Assembly: GCF_003024155.1 (NCBI RefSeq)
Contig: NZ_CP028136.1
Coordinates: 3,720,001 to 3,784,000 of the forward strand
DNA: 64,000 bases
Reading direction: 5' to 3'
Origin: Christiangramia fulva
GTDB taxonomy: Bacteria; Bacteroidota; Bacteroidia; Flavobacteriales; Flavobacteriaceae
The notes under the pieces were generated by a model that saw only the letters and a list, made by a program, of their open reading frames with translations, made no database searches and had not been told where the DNA came from. The translations under genes were made by a program, and so were the position numbers. This document shows, piece by piece, positions 16,785 to 24,799 of this stretch. The first letter of the stretch is position 1; each line of letters begins with the position of its first letter.

Positions 16785-17486
16785 CTATACTTGATTTGCT
16801 ATATCTTCTATAGTGATGAGTCCTAATAATTTTTCATTTTTCTTACCAGAATGAGTAATAAAAATTACATCTAAATTCCTTTCTTTATTATTTATTTGAT
16901 CTATAAACATTTGATAAGCCTCATAAATTGATGTTGATCTAGAAACGAATCTATAATTTTCATTAAATTCAATTTCGGGAATTAAATCCTTTATCTTTAC
17001 TTTCTCTGTCATTATAGTTCCATCTTCTTCCAATTGGCTTGAAAGCCATATTGAAATAGTATTATTGTTAATTAATTCTATTACTTCCTTATTTTCATCA
17101 AATACTGGAAATTGAGAAAAAGAGTTCTTTTTCATTTGGATCAATATATCATTTACAAAATCCTCTTCTTGTGCGCCTAAAACTTCAAATTGAAATAAAG
17201 GAATAACCTTTTTAGGGTTTGTTATTTTTTCAAATAATTCCTCAATTCTTTTTACTGTACTCTCATATGGCTCTGCTATTGGTTTATTTCCATATCTAGG
17301 ATTATGAACAATCGCATTTCTCAATTCACCAAGAGATATTAACTCATCTCCATAACGTTGGACAACCTGGTTTTTTGAATTTTTAATCTTTTGAGAAAAT
17401 GTGACGTAAGACCCAGAATTCTCAGATTCTCTTAGAAACTTATCTATCTTATTATAAGTGTCAATAAATTTTTCTGCTTTATCCAT
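16785..17486 (-). CDS. CBS-domain protein, last cassette of the array
   Basis: The protein has 233 residues. Residues 1-95 are helical and contain ELRNAIVHNPRYG, a HEPN/abortive-infection-like segment (R-N-x3-H). Residues about 105-233 form two CBS motifs (FSQFPVFDENKEVIELINN and VIFITHSGKKNEKLLGLITIEDI), which usually bind adenine nucleotides. It is the last gene of the cassette array. Upstream lies an attC-like site, but no site is seen after its stop, so its own attC has been lost or the array was cut here. The combination of a HEPN-like helix pair with a nucleotide sensor suggests a signal-gated effector; this is inference. Confidence 0.6.
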   Translation of the reverse strand: MDKAEKFIDTYNKIDKFLRESENSGSYVTFSQKIKNSKNQVVQRYGDELISLGELRNAIVHNPRYGNKPIAEPYESTVKRIEELFEKITNPKKVIPLFQFEVLGAQEEDFVNDILIQMKKNSFSQFPVFDENKEVIELINNNTISIWLSSQLEEDGTIMTEKVKIKDLIPEIEFNENYRFVSRSTSIYEAYQMFIDQINNKERNLDVIFITHSGKKNEKLLGLITIEDIANQV

Positions 17487-17501
17487 ACTTGATTAAATAT
17501 T

Positions 17502-17642
17502 GCACACAACGGCTGCGATTATCGCCAGTGAGCGGAAATTAGCACGCGGAGTAGTCGGCTTATTTTTTTGTTGTTTGGAGTTCTAAGTTATTGTTTTTCC
17601 TTGAAAACCGCATATTGGCCTCGTTAATCGCTGTTAGCTGTA
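17502..17642 (-). repeat. attC-like site 1
   Basis: The site runs between GCACACAAC (17502-17510) and GTTAGCTGTA (17633-17642). It shares with the other sites a central TCGGCTTA box and an outer AACGGY...RRTTAAC imperfect palindrome. It separates the QxK-nuclease-like cassette from the CBS cassette and is the most divergent of the six. Confidence 0.6.
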
Positions 17643-17644
17643 GT

Positions 17645-18451
17645 TTAATATGTACTCTTTGTATTTCTTATTACTATAACAACATCAGATTTTCTTTCTG
17701 ACTCAATTTTATCAATTTGATCAGTAGTTTGTTGCGAGTTCAGATCTATCGCTTTACCAAAAAAAGCTTCTACATTTTCTTGGTTTATTATTTCATAATC
17801 TTCCAACTCTTTTATGATTTCTTCATAATCGTATGATTTTATATTATTTCGCCTACTATTTTTACAACAAACAAGCTGAGATAATGGCGAGGCTAAATTT
17901 GGGTGAAAATGATTAAAAGTCCAATTTATCTTATGAGGTATAACGGTTTGAATGTCATCAATTTCTACATAACTTAAGCCAAACTGGTCTTCATCAAATG
18001 CTGTGTTACACTTATTGTTTCCAGAGTGAGTGTAGTTCAAAACTCCATTGTAAAATAGATAATAGACATAACATTGCTTGTAAACTCCATAGTTTACAAG
18101 TTTTTGATATTGATATATACCGTTTTTGTTTCTATCTAAGTCACTATATTCTTGACCAGTTTTCAATAATTTTGCTTGAAATGCGTAAAGAAGAAAGTCA
18201 TTTACACCTCTTTCTATATAAATATCAATATCACTTCCCCATCTTTTTTCCATTCCTGGTTCTTTAGCAAAAATTGAATAGTTTAAAGACGTTGCGTGTC
18301 CCAAAATAGTTGAAACCAATTTTTTTGTGTAATATATTTCAGAAGAATTTTGGCCAGTAGAATGAAATGAAATAATGTCTTCCCAAAATTGTTTTGAAAC
18401 ATCTTTTATTAATTGGCAGCGGTTAGTGTTTCGATGTAGAAGGTTACTCAT
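17645..18451 (-). CDS. PD-(D/E)XK-like (QxK variant) cassette protein
   Basis: The protein has 268 residues. The N-terminal half carries a restriction-endonuclease-like pattern: E39 in SSEIYYT, D74 and D76 in GSDIDIYIE, then YAFQAKLLK with Q92 and K94, i.e. D-x(n)-QxK. This looks like the DUF6615-type predicted nucleases. The C-terminal 60 residues are acidic and probably mobile. It forms a single-gene cassette: GTTAGCTGTA lies before the gene and TACAGCTAAC begins its attC. No partner gene is in the same cassette. A role in defence is likely from fold and context but not shown. The ATG at 18451 is preceded by an A/T-rich leader with no clear Shine-Dalgarno, as usual in Bacteroidota. Confidence 0.6.
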   Translation of the reverse strand: MSNLLHRNTNRCQLIKDVSKQFWEDIISFHSTGQNSSEIYYTKKLVSTILGHATSLNYSIFAKEPGMEKRWGSDIDIYIERGVNDFLLYAFQAKLLKTGQEYSDLDRNKNGIYQYQKLVNYGVYKQCYVYYLFYNGVLNYTHSGNNKCNTAFDEDQFGLSYVEIDDIQTVIPHKINWTFNHFHPNLASPLSQLVCCKNSRRNNIKSYDYEEIIKELEDYEIINQENVEAFFGKAIDLNSQQTTDQIDKIESERKSDVVIVIRNTKSTY

Positions 18452-18502
18452 TTTTAAGGGAATTGTTCATGGTTTAATTTTATTAGAAATTTAATATTAA
18501 AT

Positions 18503-18642
18503 TACAGCTAACGGTCCCGGTTTACGACAAGTGGCGCGGAATTATGAATGCGAATTTGTCGGCTTACGGTTTGGTTTATTATAGAAACTAATTTAGTTCT
18601 TTTTTGTAAAACCCGCCATTTGCGGTACACGTTGTTGGCAAC
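18503..18642 (-). repeat. attC-like site 2
   Basis: Bounded by TACAGCTAAC (18503-18512) and GTTGGCAAC (18634-18642). Inside are the conserved words GACAAGTGGCGCGGAATTAT, TTTGTCGGCTTACGG and CCCGCCATTTGCGGT. It is nearly identical to site 6, which lies 6 kb away. Confidence 0.7.
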
Positions 18643-18656
18643 TGGCAAATTTCACC

Positions 18657-19640
18657 TTACTTATGTATAGAAACTAAAACCTTTTCAATTTTTAATTTTT
18701 GCCAAGTCCCATTCCTAAAATCTGGTCTAGATCTTATATTTCCAAGTAGGTGAGAATCTTCACTAAATCTATTTGCATTCCAAACTTTCTCTTTTATTCT
18801 TCCATCTTTGTAAAAGGTAGTTATATAAGCTGTTTTTGTTATCAGCAATTTTTCTTTGAATTCTTTTTCCGATGGAGGATTTAATTCAATCGGCAAAATA
18901 TCATTTGAGTAATTCACCTTGTTAGAAGTGTAATTTTGAAAAGTCTTCTCAGGAATTGTCTCATTATTTATTTCGGAAATATTTAATTTGAAATTCTCTA
19001 TTACATTTGAAACCAAATTAATATCATACTCTGTAGATAGTTTTTTTATAACTAAATCCCAGATGCTCTCTTTAAATTCCTTTGATAATATTTCTTTTTT
19101 TATTTCTTTCTCAGTCTCACGTTCGTTAATCCTTTTATAGGATTTCTGTGCAAATTTGACCAGTTGATTCTTATCAAATGAACTTTTTGAAAATAATTCT
19201 ATGAACTTTTTTCCTTTTTCATTTTCACGTTTAAATTCAATGTTTTCAATTAATGTTGCATTTTCCTTATTATTCAAATGTCCGTCGTAAAATATTTGAA
19301 TTTGAGGTCCAATTAGAATTCCGAAATCTAACTTAAACTGCCGCATATATGTCGATAGTTGAGTTTGGTTTTGGCTACTTAAAGGTACTTTTGGTCTTTT
19401 GATTTCTACAACAAATAATTTTTCTCCCGTTTCATTTGATTTAACTACAAAATCAGGTCTCAAGCTATTTTTCGTCGATCCCAATTGGTAATTTGGTCTA
19501 ATTTCAAAATCTCCAGAGAATTCATCCCAACCTAAAATTTCTAATCCTTTCTCAACAATGGGTTCAAATTCATTTTCAGGAATATCAGTTTGAATTTTTT
19601 CTGAAAGGTAGTAGCAGAGTTTATTCCAATTTTCCATCAT
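18657..19640 (-). CDS. HSDR_N-type nuclease-like cassette protein
   Basis: The protein has 327 residues. Residues about 20-115 are a type I restriction R-subunit N-terminal-like nuclease domain: E27 in EFEPIVEKGLEILGW, D63 in RPDF, E79-x-K81 in VVEIKRP, and a QxxxY helix (QTQLSTYMRQ). The typical R-subunit helicase is missing; instead residues 130-327 form a helical linker and a small C-terminal beta domain (KLLITKTAYITTFYKDGRIK). Stand-alone proteins of this kind are common in flavobacterial defence islands. It is a single-gene cassette with ends GTTGGCAAC and GTTGCCAAC. The start may be the first or second Met. Confidence 0.7.
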   Translation of the reverse strand: MMENWNKLCYYLSEKIQTDIPENEFEPIVEKGLEILGWDEFSGDFEIRPNYQLGSTKNSLRPDFVVKSNETGEKLFVVEIKRPKVPLSSQNQTQLSTYMRQFKLDFGILIGPQIQIFYDGHLNNKENATLIENIEFKRENEKGKKFIELFSKSSFDKNQLVKFAQKSYKRINERETEKEIKKEILSKEFKESIWDLVIKKLSTEYDINLVSNVIENFKLNISEINNETIPEKTFQNYTSNKVNYSNDILPIELNPPSEKEFKEKLLITKTAYITTFYKDGRIKEKVWNANRFSEDSHLLGNIRSRPDFRNGTWQKLKIEKVLVSIHK

Positions 19641-19685
19641 TTCGTTTTAAGTTGAGTTTTCATTTTGCTTGTTGCCAACGGTCTC

Positions 19686-19870
19686 CTTTACTTTGTTTAC
19701 TATCTTAAGAGAGAAACTAAGGGGAGAACCATAACGGTCTCTAGTAAAGTCCTATTAAGCGTAAGAGTCCCCTTAGCTTCTACTAACTGTTGCGAAGAAC
19801 TAATTGGAATACCAGGTCTTGTAGGCCCCGTTAAAGGAGATAGTTAACGCAACTCAATAATTAATCGATT
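19686..19870 (+). ncRNA. candidate IS110 bridge RNA
   Basis: The leader folds into two stem-loops. Stem one pairs CTAAGGGGA (19717-19725) with TCCCCTTAG (19768-19776), perfect over 9 bp; its loop holds AACGGTCTC (19733-19741), identical to the left target flank at 19677-19685. Stem two pairs GTTGCG (19789-19794) with CGCAAC (19848-19853); its loop holds TTGGAATAC (19804-19812), identical to the right end of the element at 20905-20913, and TAAAGG (19832-19837), complementary to CCTTTA at the left end (19685-19690). These behave like the target and donor guides known for IS621. A right-target guide matches only weakly. Exact RNA ends are unknown. Confidence 0.65.
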
Positions 19871-19878
19871 TTAAAGAT

Positions 19879-20874
19879 ATGAAAAATTACGAGTTAGCGG
19901 TAGGGATTGATGTGTCCAAAAAAACCTTAGATGTTTTTATTCATAACCATAGTAAACATCGGGTATTTGATAACAATAGATCAGGTTATTTCTCGCTTGT
20001 GAAATGGGTGAGTCAATTTTCAGAAACAGAAAATGATATTTTATACTGTTTTGAGCATACTGGAAATTACTCCTTAAAGCTGGCCATCTTCATGCAGGCT
20101 AACGGTCTGGATTATGTACAGGAGAATCCCATAGTTATTAAAAGATCTTCCGGACTGGTTCGCACGAAGACAGATCGCGTGGATGCCCAAATGATCGCCA
20201 GGTATGCCTGGTTGCACAGGGAAGAGTTAGAATGCAGCAGTATTCGTGATGAAGCTTTATTAGAACTGGGAAGGTTATTAAGTCTAAGAGATCAGCTAGT
20301 GCGAAATCGCACGGGTCTTATGGGAACCTTAGAAGAGCTTACGGGGCTTTTATCCAGCCCCTCTACAGATGTTAGCTGTAAAAGTTTAAAGCACACCATA
20401 GCTTACCTGAGTAAACAGATCCTGAAACTGGAGAAGCAGATCGACCAGCTCTTAAAAAGAGAAGAACGTTTGGGAATGAATTACAAATTACTCACCAGTT
20501 TAAAAGGAGTAGGAAGGATCCTGGCCTGTCAGTTAATTTATCACACCTGTAACTTTGAGCGCTTCAGCAGCTGGCGACAGTTTTCGAGTTATTGTGGTAC
20601 AGCGCCTTTTGAACATAGTTCAGGCACCAGTGTCTTTAGACGAGCAAAAGGGCATCCTATGAGTGACCGCAAGATGAAAAGTCTGCTGAGTATGGCCAGT
20701 GTCTCAGCCATTCAGCATGATGGTGAATTACGAGAATATTACCAACGAAAGGTAGCAGAAGGAAAACCGAAGATGGTTGCATTAAATAATGTCCGAAATA
20801 AACTGTTATCCAGGGTATTTGCAGTAATCAAACGAGGAACACCATACGTGGATTTGTGTAAATATGCAGCTTAA
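19879..20874 (+). CDS. IS110-family transposase (DEDD recombinase)
   Basis: This 331-residue protein has the RuvC-like N-terminal DEDD domain with D11 (GIDVSKKTLDV), E59 (FEHTGN), D99 and D102 (RTKTDRVDAQMIARYA). A coiled-coil linker spans about 170-200. The C-terminal Transposase_20 domain contains a helix-hairpin-helix (LTSLKGVGRILACQL) and the serine-containing segment FEHSSGTS (about 244-251), where the catalytic Ser of IS110 enzymes lies. The length is normal and the frame is intact, so the element may be active. It makes RNA-guided insertion with the leader RNA. Related to IS110 rather than IS1111, because the long non-coding segment is upstream of the gene. Confidence 0.92.
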   Translation: MKNYELAVGIDVSKKTLDVFIHNHSKHRVFDNNRSGYFSLVKWVSQFSETENDILYCFEHTGNYSLKLAIFMQANGLDYVQENPIVIKRSSGLVRTKTDRVDAQMIARYAWLHREELECSSIRDEALLELGRLLSLRDQLVRNRTGLMGTLEELTGLLSSPSTDVSCKSLKHTIAYLSKQILKLEKQIDQLLKREERLGMNYKLLTSLKGVGRILACQLIYHTCNFERFSSWRQFSSYCGTAPFEHSSGTSVFRRAKGHPMSDRKMKSLLSMASVSAIQHDGELREYYQRKVAEGKPKMVALNNVRNKLLSRVFAVIKRGTPYVDLCKYAA

Positions 20875-20998
20875 AATTTAAAGTAAAATAGCTTGGATTT
20901 GATCTTGGAATACGGTTAACACAAGTTGCGGGAGTAGGGACGCGGACTTGTCGGCTTACCATTTTCTATCTTGGTTTCTAAAATTACACTTTTTCGAT

Positions 20999-21673
20999 TT
21001 AACCCGTTATTTGCGATGAAGCGGTGTTGGGTGCTGGCTTTTTGTAAGATTCTAGTACTGCACTGTTTTCAATTTTAGTTTTTAAATATTCCATCAAAGC
21101 AATAATATCATCATGAAACTCTATAAATGTATCATAGTCCACCAACTTATGCTCACCATGTGCAATATGGTTTCTTTCATCTACCAAATCATCAACTAGA
21201 TCTTTCTGACTTTCAAAATAAACATCTTTTAGATCCATTATGAAAAGTATTTCTTCTAAAACATGATATTTTAAATTGGACTTTGTATTGATGACGTTTT
21301 TGGTTGGAATATTTGATTGTTTACTTGCTTTATCAAAAATAAAATCAATAATTTGAGTTTTACTTTCTATACTATTTTCTTGAAGGGTGCCTAATTTTTT
21401 TTGAAGTGAAAGTGCAACAAATTGATTTTTAAGCTCATCATGTTTGAGACCTTTGTTCGAAACATATTCTAAATAATATGACAAACTAATTTTTACAAAT
21501 CCTTCCCAATGAGCATATAATAAGGGCATTGTGGCTCTTATCATTGCGGTTTGAAGTGGATTTTTAGTATTCGGAATTTTACTTTTTAGAACTGTAAGTT
21601 CCTTTCTTCTCCAAGAAAAATCTGCAATAATTTTATCTGTTAACTGATCAAATGTGATTACGTTTTTACCCAT
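20999..21673 (-). CDS. HEPN-domain protein (MAE_28990-like), putative RNase toxin
   Basis: This helical protein of 224 residues has the HEPN ribonuclease motif R-x4-H at R167-H172 (ERNHIAHGE). The N-terminal part (PLLYAHWEGFVKISLSYYLEYV) matches the MAE_28990/MAE_18760-type HEPN family often paired with DUF262 proteins. The start overlaps the stop of the DUF262 gene by one base, so the two are translated together and share one cassette. An RNA-cleaving effector controlled by its partner is the likely role; this is inferred from the motif and pairing. The gene ends just before the attC-like site at 21034. Confidence 0.75.
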   Translation of the reverse strand: MGKNVITFDQLTDKIIADFSWRRKELTVLKSKIPNTKNPLQTAMIRATMPLLYAHWEGFVKISLSYYLEYVSNKGLKHDELKNQFVALSLQKKLGTLQENSIESKTQIIDFIFDKASKQSNIPTKNVINTKSNLKYHVLEEILFIMDLKDVYFESQKDLVDDLVDERNHIAHGEHKLVDYDTFIEFHDDIIALMEYLKTKIENSAVLESYKKPAPNTASSQITG

Positions 21674-22782
21674 TATTTATCAAAATGATCTTTGGTAAAT
21701 GGAATTATTTTTGGAATTCTTGTTCTTGCGTTAGAACCAGAACCAGTATACCTTTGAAATGTAGCTTCATTATGCAACTCTTGAACCTTTTCTTTAAATA
21801 TTTCATTATCTGCTGGAAAAGTATATTTACTGTAGTTCTCGGAAAGACCTACTGTAACTGCTTCAAATGCAGATTCTAAAAATTTTCCTTTAAATTTTGT
21901 ACCATCATACCTTTTAAAGGCGTCTTCACCTAGGACATTATTAATTGCTTCGAAAACATTATTAAATCTACTCTCTATCCCTTGGTAGTCAAATTGCTGA
22001 TCTTCAAGAATAGTTTCTACGATTTCATCAAAAAAGTCACTAAGTTCTTTTTTTGTTGTGTAATCGTATTCTGTCAATGCAATGAATCTTAATACAAGTT
22101 CCATAGGATATTGCTCATCATATAATCGTTCACTTAAAGAGATAGTATTTTTAAAATCTTCATTATTAGACAGTTTTTTAAACCACGTAAAAGTGTCCTT
22201 TTTAATCATTATCATTACACTATTCCGAACTTCTTGATCTGATGCATATGAACCACCTGTGTTTAATCTTTGGAACACATCAAATTTTGCATTTGGACCT
22301 GAGTCACTCAAGATGATTGAGAGATTCAGTTTAGACCTTTTAATGTGTAATTTTAGTGGACTAGGTAATTCTATATCATCATCGTTTTTTTTCTCCCATA
22401 CCATTCCTTCCAAGTGGGGTAGATATTTAGTTCCTTCTAAAACTAGTCTATCTTTTTTAGGAACATCTTCTACTTCTGGTAATTCACTCATGAATTGAAG
22501 AAGAGTTGATATTCTTTGTAAACCATCTACAACTTCCCATATTCCATCTTCTCTTTGAAATACGAATATCGAAGGAATTGGAATTCCTAAAAGAATAGAT
22601 TCGATCAATTTTGTTTTCTGAGTATTACTCCATCTGAAGTATCTCTGAAAATCTGGATTAATTAACAATTCGTCATTTTTATGAAGATTAATCAGTTCTC
22701 CGATTGACATTGGATAGCTATCGGTTTTAAATTCTGTTTTCTTCTCTTCTATTTCTCTTAATAATCTATCTTGTTTACTCAT
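21673..22782 (-). CDS. DUF262 (GmrS/ParB-like) protein, partner of HEPN protein
   Basis: The 369-residue protein has the DUF262 pattern: NPDFQR (42-47), WSNTQKTKLIESILLGIPIP and VVDGLQRISTL (84-94), which corresponds to the DGQQR nucleotide-handling loop of the ParB/Srx fold. Here the first Gln of that loop is Leu. No HNH DUF1524 domain follows, unlike full GmrSD enzymes. It shares a two-gene cassette with the HEPN protein, with ends GTTGGGTGC and GCACCCAAC. Known DUF262-HEPN pairs act in phage defence; here the DUF262 protein may be the sensor or nucleotide-dependent regulator. Confidence 0.8.
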   Translation of the reverse strand: MSKQDRLLREIEEKKTEFKTDSYPMSIGELINLHKNDELLINPDFQRYFRWSNTQKTKLIESILLGIPIPSIFVFQREDGIWEVVDGLQRISTLLQFMSELPEVEDVPKKDRLVLEGTKYLPHLEGMVWEKKNDDDIELPSPLKLHIKRSKLNLSIILSDSGPNAKFDVFQRLNTGGSYASDQEVRNSVMIMIKKDTFTWFKKLSNNEDFKNTISLSERLYDEQYPMELVLRFIALTEYDYTTKKELSDFFDEIVETILEDQQFDYQGIESRFNNVFEAINNVLGEDAFKRYDGTKFKGKFLESAFEAVTVGLSENYSKYTFPADNEIFKEKVQELHNEATFQRYTGSGSNARTRIPKIIPFTKDHFDK

Positions 22783-22799
22783 AATTTATTTTAAAGCTT

Positions 22800-22938
22800 G
22801 CACCCAACGGTCTTGGTTAAGGCAAGTGGCGTGGATTAGGGACACGTTCTTGTCGGCTTTGTTGGTTTTTACTTGATCTCTAAAATAACACTTTTCAACA
22901 GAATGCCCGTTATTTGCGATGAACCAATGTTGTTGCGC
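22800..22938 (-). repeat. attC-like site 4
   Basis: Bounded by GCACCCAAC (22800-22808) and GTTGTTGCGC (22929-22938). It contains AACGGTCTTGGTTAAGGCAA, TTCTTGTCGGCTT and GCCCGTTATTTGCGATGAAC. Its left arm resembles the restored site 3. Confidence 0.7.
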
Positions 22939-22994
22939 GTTTTTGGTAACGATTCTTACTTCAAATTTAGGATACGATCGTTATTTATTTGATA

Positions 22995-23594
22995 CTACCT
23001 TAAATTTTCATTTGAGATATTATAAAAGAAATTTGAAGTATGGAATGCAATGCCAGATTTTAATAGTTCCTTGTAATAGTTATTTGGTTCACAAAAATTA
23101 CAAATTTCTAAAGATTGATCATGATAAACTTTTTTTGTGTTTAAACAAGTTATGTCATTAATTGGATAAAATGTATACTCCGTATTATAGGATCTACCGC
23201 CATAGTGACAAGTACAGAAATGTAATTTTGGAAACTTTTTATATTTTTCTATTTCTGCAGAGTTTCTGAATTTATATACTGGGACAATAAAGTTCTCATA
23301 AAAATGAAATGTTGCTCTATTCTGATCCTCAATTTGATGAATCACATTAAAATTTTCAAAATTAGGTTCAAGCCTGAATAAATTGGAAAATGCTTTTACA
23401 TAAATAAGTGATTCAAGTGTCTGCTCTGTTATAATAGTACAGTCTTCATTTTCGTGATAATTATTCTCGTCCTCCTCAATTTTCAAATCAGTTTTCCAAA
23501 TTAAAATTAAATAGCGGTATTCATAATTATACATATAAAATGAATAATCTTTGTCCTTAATTTTAACTGAATTTCGAACTAAGATAATTTTCAT
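22995..23594 (-). CDS. hypothetical cassette protein with CxCH/CxxC pairs
   Basis: Not recognised. It has 199 residues, is rich in Tyr, Phe and Asn, and shows no signal peptide or membrane segment. A Cys/His group in the second half (FCTCHYGG near 127-134 and ICNFCEPN near 166-173) could bind one zinc. It is a single-gene cassette with ends GTTGTAGCGC and GCGCAACAAC (9 of 10 complementary). About 115 bp of non-coding sequence separates the cassette start from the ATG, longer than in its neighbours, which may hold its own promoter. No function is proposed. Confidence 0.5.
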   Translation of the reverse strand: MKIILVRNSVKIKDKDYSFYMYNYEYRYLILIWKTDLKIEEDENNYHENEDCTIITEQTLESLIYVKAFSNLFRLEPNFENFNVIHQIEDQNRATFHFYENFIVPVYKFRNSAEIEKYKKFPKLHFCTCHYGGRSYNTEYTFYPINDITCLNTKKVYHDQSLEICNFCEPNNYYKELLKSGIAFHTSNFFYNISNENLR

Positions 23595-23708
23595 CTAGTA
23601 GAATTAAAAGCCATTATCTCTAATATTATATTAAGAAAAAGTTGGTTCATAATTTACAAATGTCCTAAGATTTATTCTTAATATTATAACCGCCAACCAT
23701 AGAAAAAT

Positions 23709-23843
23709 GCGCTACAACGGTTACGGTTCGTATGTGGTGGAGTGGGACTCGGCTTTGTCGGCTTAACCATTTTTTTTCCTGGTTTCTAAAATTACACTTT
23801 TTCGATTAAACCCGGAATTTCAGATGAACCGCTGTTGTGCAGC
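23709..23843 (-). repeat. attC-like site 5
   Basis: Bounded by GCGCTACAAC (23709-23718) and GTTGTGCAGC (23834-23843). It keeps TTTGTCGGCTTAACC, but the left arm (GGTTACGGTTCGTATG) diverges from the other sites. It is the shortest of the six at 135 bp. Confidence 0.65.
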
Positions 23844-23844
23844 G

Positions 23845-24642
23845 TTAAGCCCTTCTCAATCTCGATAGTTTTTTCCTATAATCTTGATTTATAATCGATT
23901 TGTTCTTACTCAAGTTTAGTGGTGGATTTAATTTTTTAATGAGTTCATTTTCCAATTCATTGTGTTTGTGATTGGATATAAAGTATAAAGTCAAATTAGA
24001 ATTCATCCATTCTGATAATTTCAATTCATCGTCATATTTGAATTTAGTTTTTCCTGTATTTGGATCTTTATCTCTTGGTATTTTATCAAAACCAAATAAT
24101 AAACCTATTGATTTTCTAAGTGTAGAAGTTCCAGCATTATTACCTGTGAAATGCTGTTTAAAATCTCTTTTTCTTAAACTTGTTCCTGCTATTCCGGTAT
24201 AAATAACTTCTAATCCTTTAAATTTTGTTAGTTCTGGTTCAATACCAATTTCAGGTAATTTCGAATTCTTATTCAGACAAACAATATAATTTCCAGGCTC
24301 ATTTGGTATATCTGTAATTGAACTTTTTTGTGGATTAAAAACTAAAAATTCAAATTCTTCTGAAGTCTTAATACCTTGTTCTTTAACTACAGTTTTTTTA
24401 ATTTCTGGATTAAGATTATTTTCTTTATTGTGATCAACTATTGTAATTCTTCTGGAGCGAATTAAATTTTGTAAATCAGATGGTTGTAGATCAGATATGC
24501 CGAAATAAGAGCCGTAAAAACCAAGTTTTCTCATTTTGTTCCTGATAGATTTTTGTTCGGTTCTGTCGGCTTTAATTCTTTTTTTGATCAGAGATTCTAA
24601 AATGTCAATTTCTTGTTGAGTAAATTTTGTTCTTTTTTCCAT
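23845..24642 (-). CDS. GIY-YIG-type nuclease-like cassette protein
   Basis: The 265-residue protein has a GIY-YIG domain in its second half: GNYIV (117-121), VIYTGIAGTSLRKR (146-159) with the Arg pair, H164, then ELENELIKKL (229-238) with the metal-binding Glu and the closing LNPPLN (238-243). The N-terminal 110 residues are helical and probably recognise DNA or a partner. It is a single-gene cassette whose ends GTTGTGCAGC and GCTGCACAAC are fully complementary. GIY-YIG cassettes can be restriction-like; here no methylase partner lies in the same cassette. Confidence 0.7.
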   Translation of the reverse strand: MEKRTKFTQQEIDILESLIKKRIKADRTEQKSIRNKMRKLGFYGSYFGISDLQPSDLQNLIRSRRITIVDHNKENNLNPEIKKTVVKEQGIKTSEEFEFLVFNPQKSSITDIPNEPGNYIVCLNKNSKLPEIGIEPELTKFKGLEVIYTGIAGTSLRKRDFKQHFTGNNAGTSTLRKSIGLLFGFDKIPRDKDPNTGKTKFKYDDELKLSEWMNSNLTLYFISNHKHNELENELIKKLNPPLNLSKNKSIINQDYRKKLSRLRRA

Positions 24643-24653
24643 CTTTCTTTAAT

Positions 24654-24794
24654 GCTGCACAACGGTCCCGGTTAACGACAAGTGGCGCGGAATTATAGAA
24701 GCGAATTTGTCGGCTTACGGTTTTGTTTGTTATGGAAACTAATTTAGTTCTTTTCTATGAAACCCGCCATTTGCGGTAACCGTTGTTGTTGCGC
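24654..24794 (-). repeat. attC-like site 6
   Basis: Bounded by GCTGCACAAC (24654-24663) and GTTGTTGCGC (24785-24794). The interior is almost the same as site 2 (GGTTAACGACAAGTGGCGCG, TTTGTCGGCTTACGG, CCCGCCATTTGCGGTAACCG). The two arms pair as an imperfect palindrome around ACAACGGT/ACCGTTGT and GGCG/CGCC. Confidence 0.7.
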
Positions 24795-24799
24795 GTTTA

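Larger units (their letters stand above)
19686..20913 (+). mobile_element. IS110-family insertion sequence inserted in an attC-like site
   Basis: About 1228 bp, without terminal inverted repeats, carrying one transposase gene and a 190-bp structured leader. The ends are inferred from the interrupted attC: left junction after AACGGTCTC (19677-19685), right end TTGGAATAC (20905-20913). The dinucleotide core cannot be fixed exactly, so the limits may shift by one or two bases. The orientation is opposite to the cassettes. IS1111-attC elements of proteobacteria also target integron attC sites, so the target choice has a precedent in the same superfamily. Confidence 0.75.
19671..21034 (-). repeat. 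attC-like site 3, split by the IS110 element
   Basis: The outer ends are GTTGCCAAC (19671-19679) and GTTGGGTGC (21026-21034). Removing 19686-20913 joins AACGGTCTC to GGTTAACACAAG, which restores the arm sequence of its relatives (AACGGTCCCGGTTAACGACA in site 6). The right part keeps the ACTTGTCGGCTTA box and AACCCGTTATTTGCG. Confidence 0.7.

Noticed and set aside
17998..18267. Cys-rich plus-strand frame of 89 codons
   Set aside because: It is antisense to the QxK-nuclease-like cassette gene, and its composition follows from that gene's codons.
17502..24794. Reading the 140-bp repeats as a CRISPR array or as REP/MITE elements
   Set aside because: Spacing is gene-sized, not spacer-sized, and the end words match within a cassette but differ between cassettes, which MITEs would not show.
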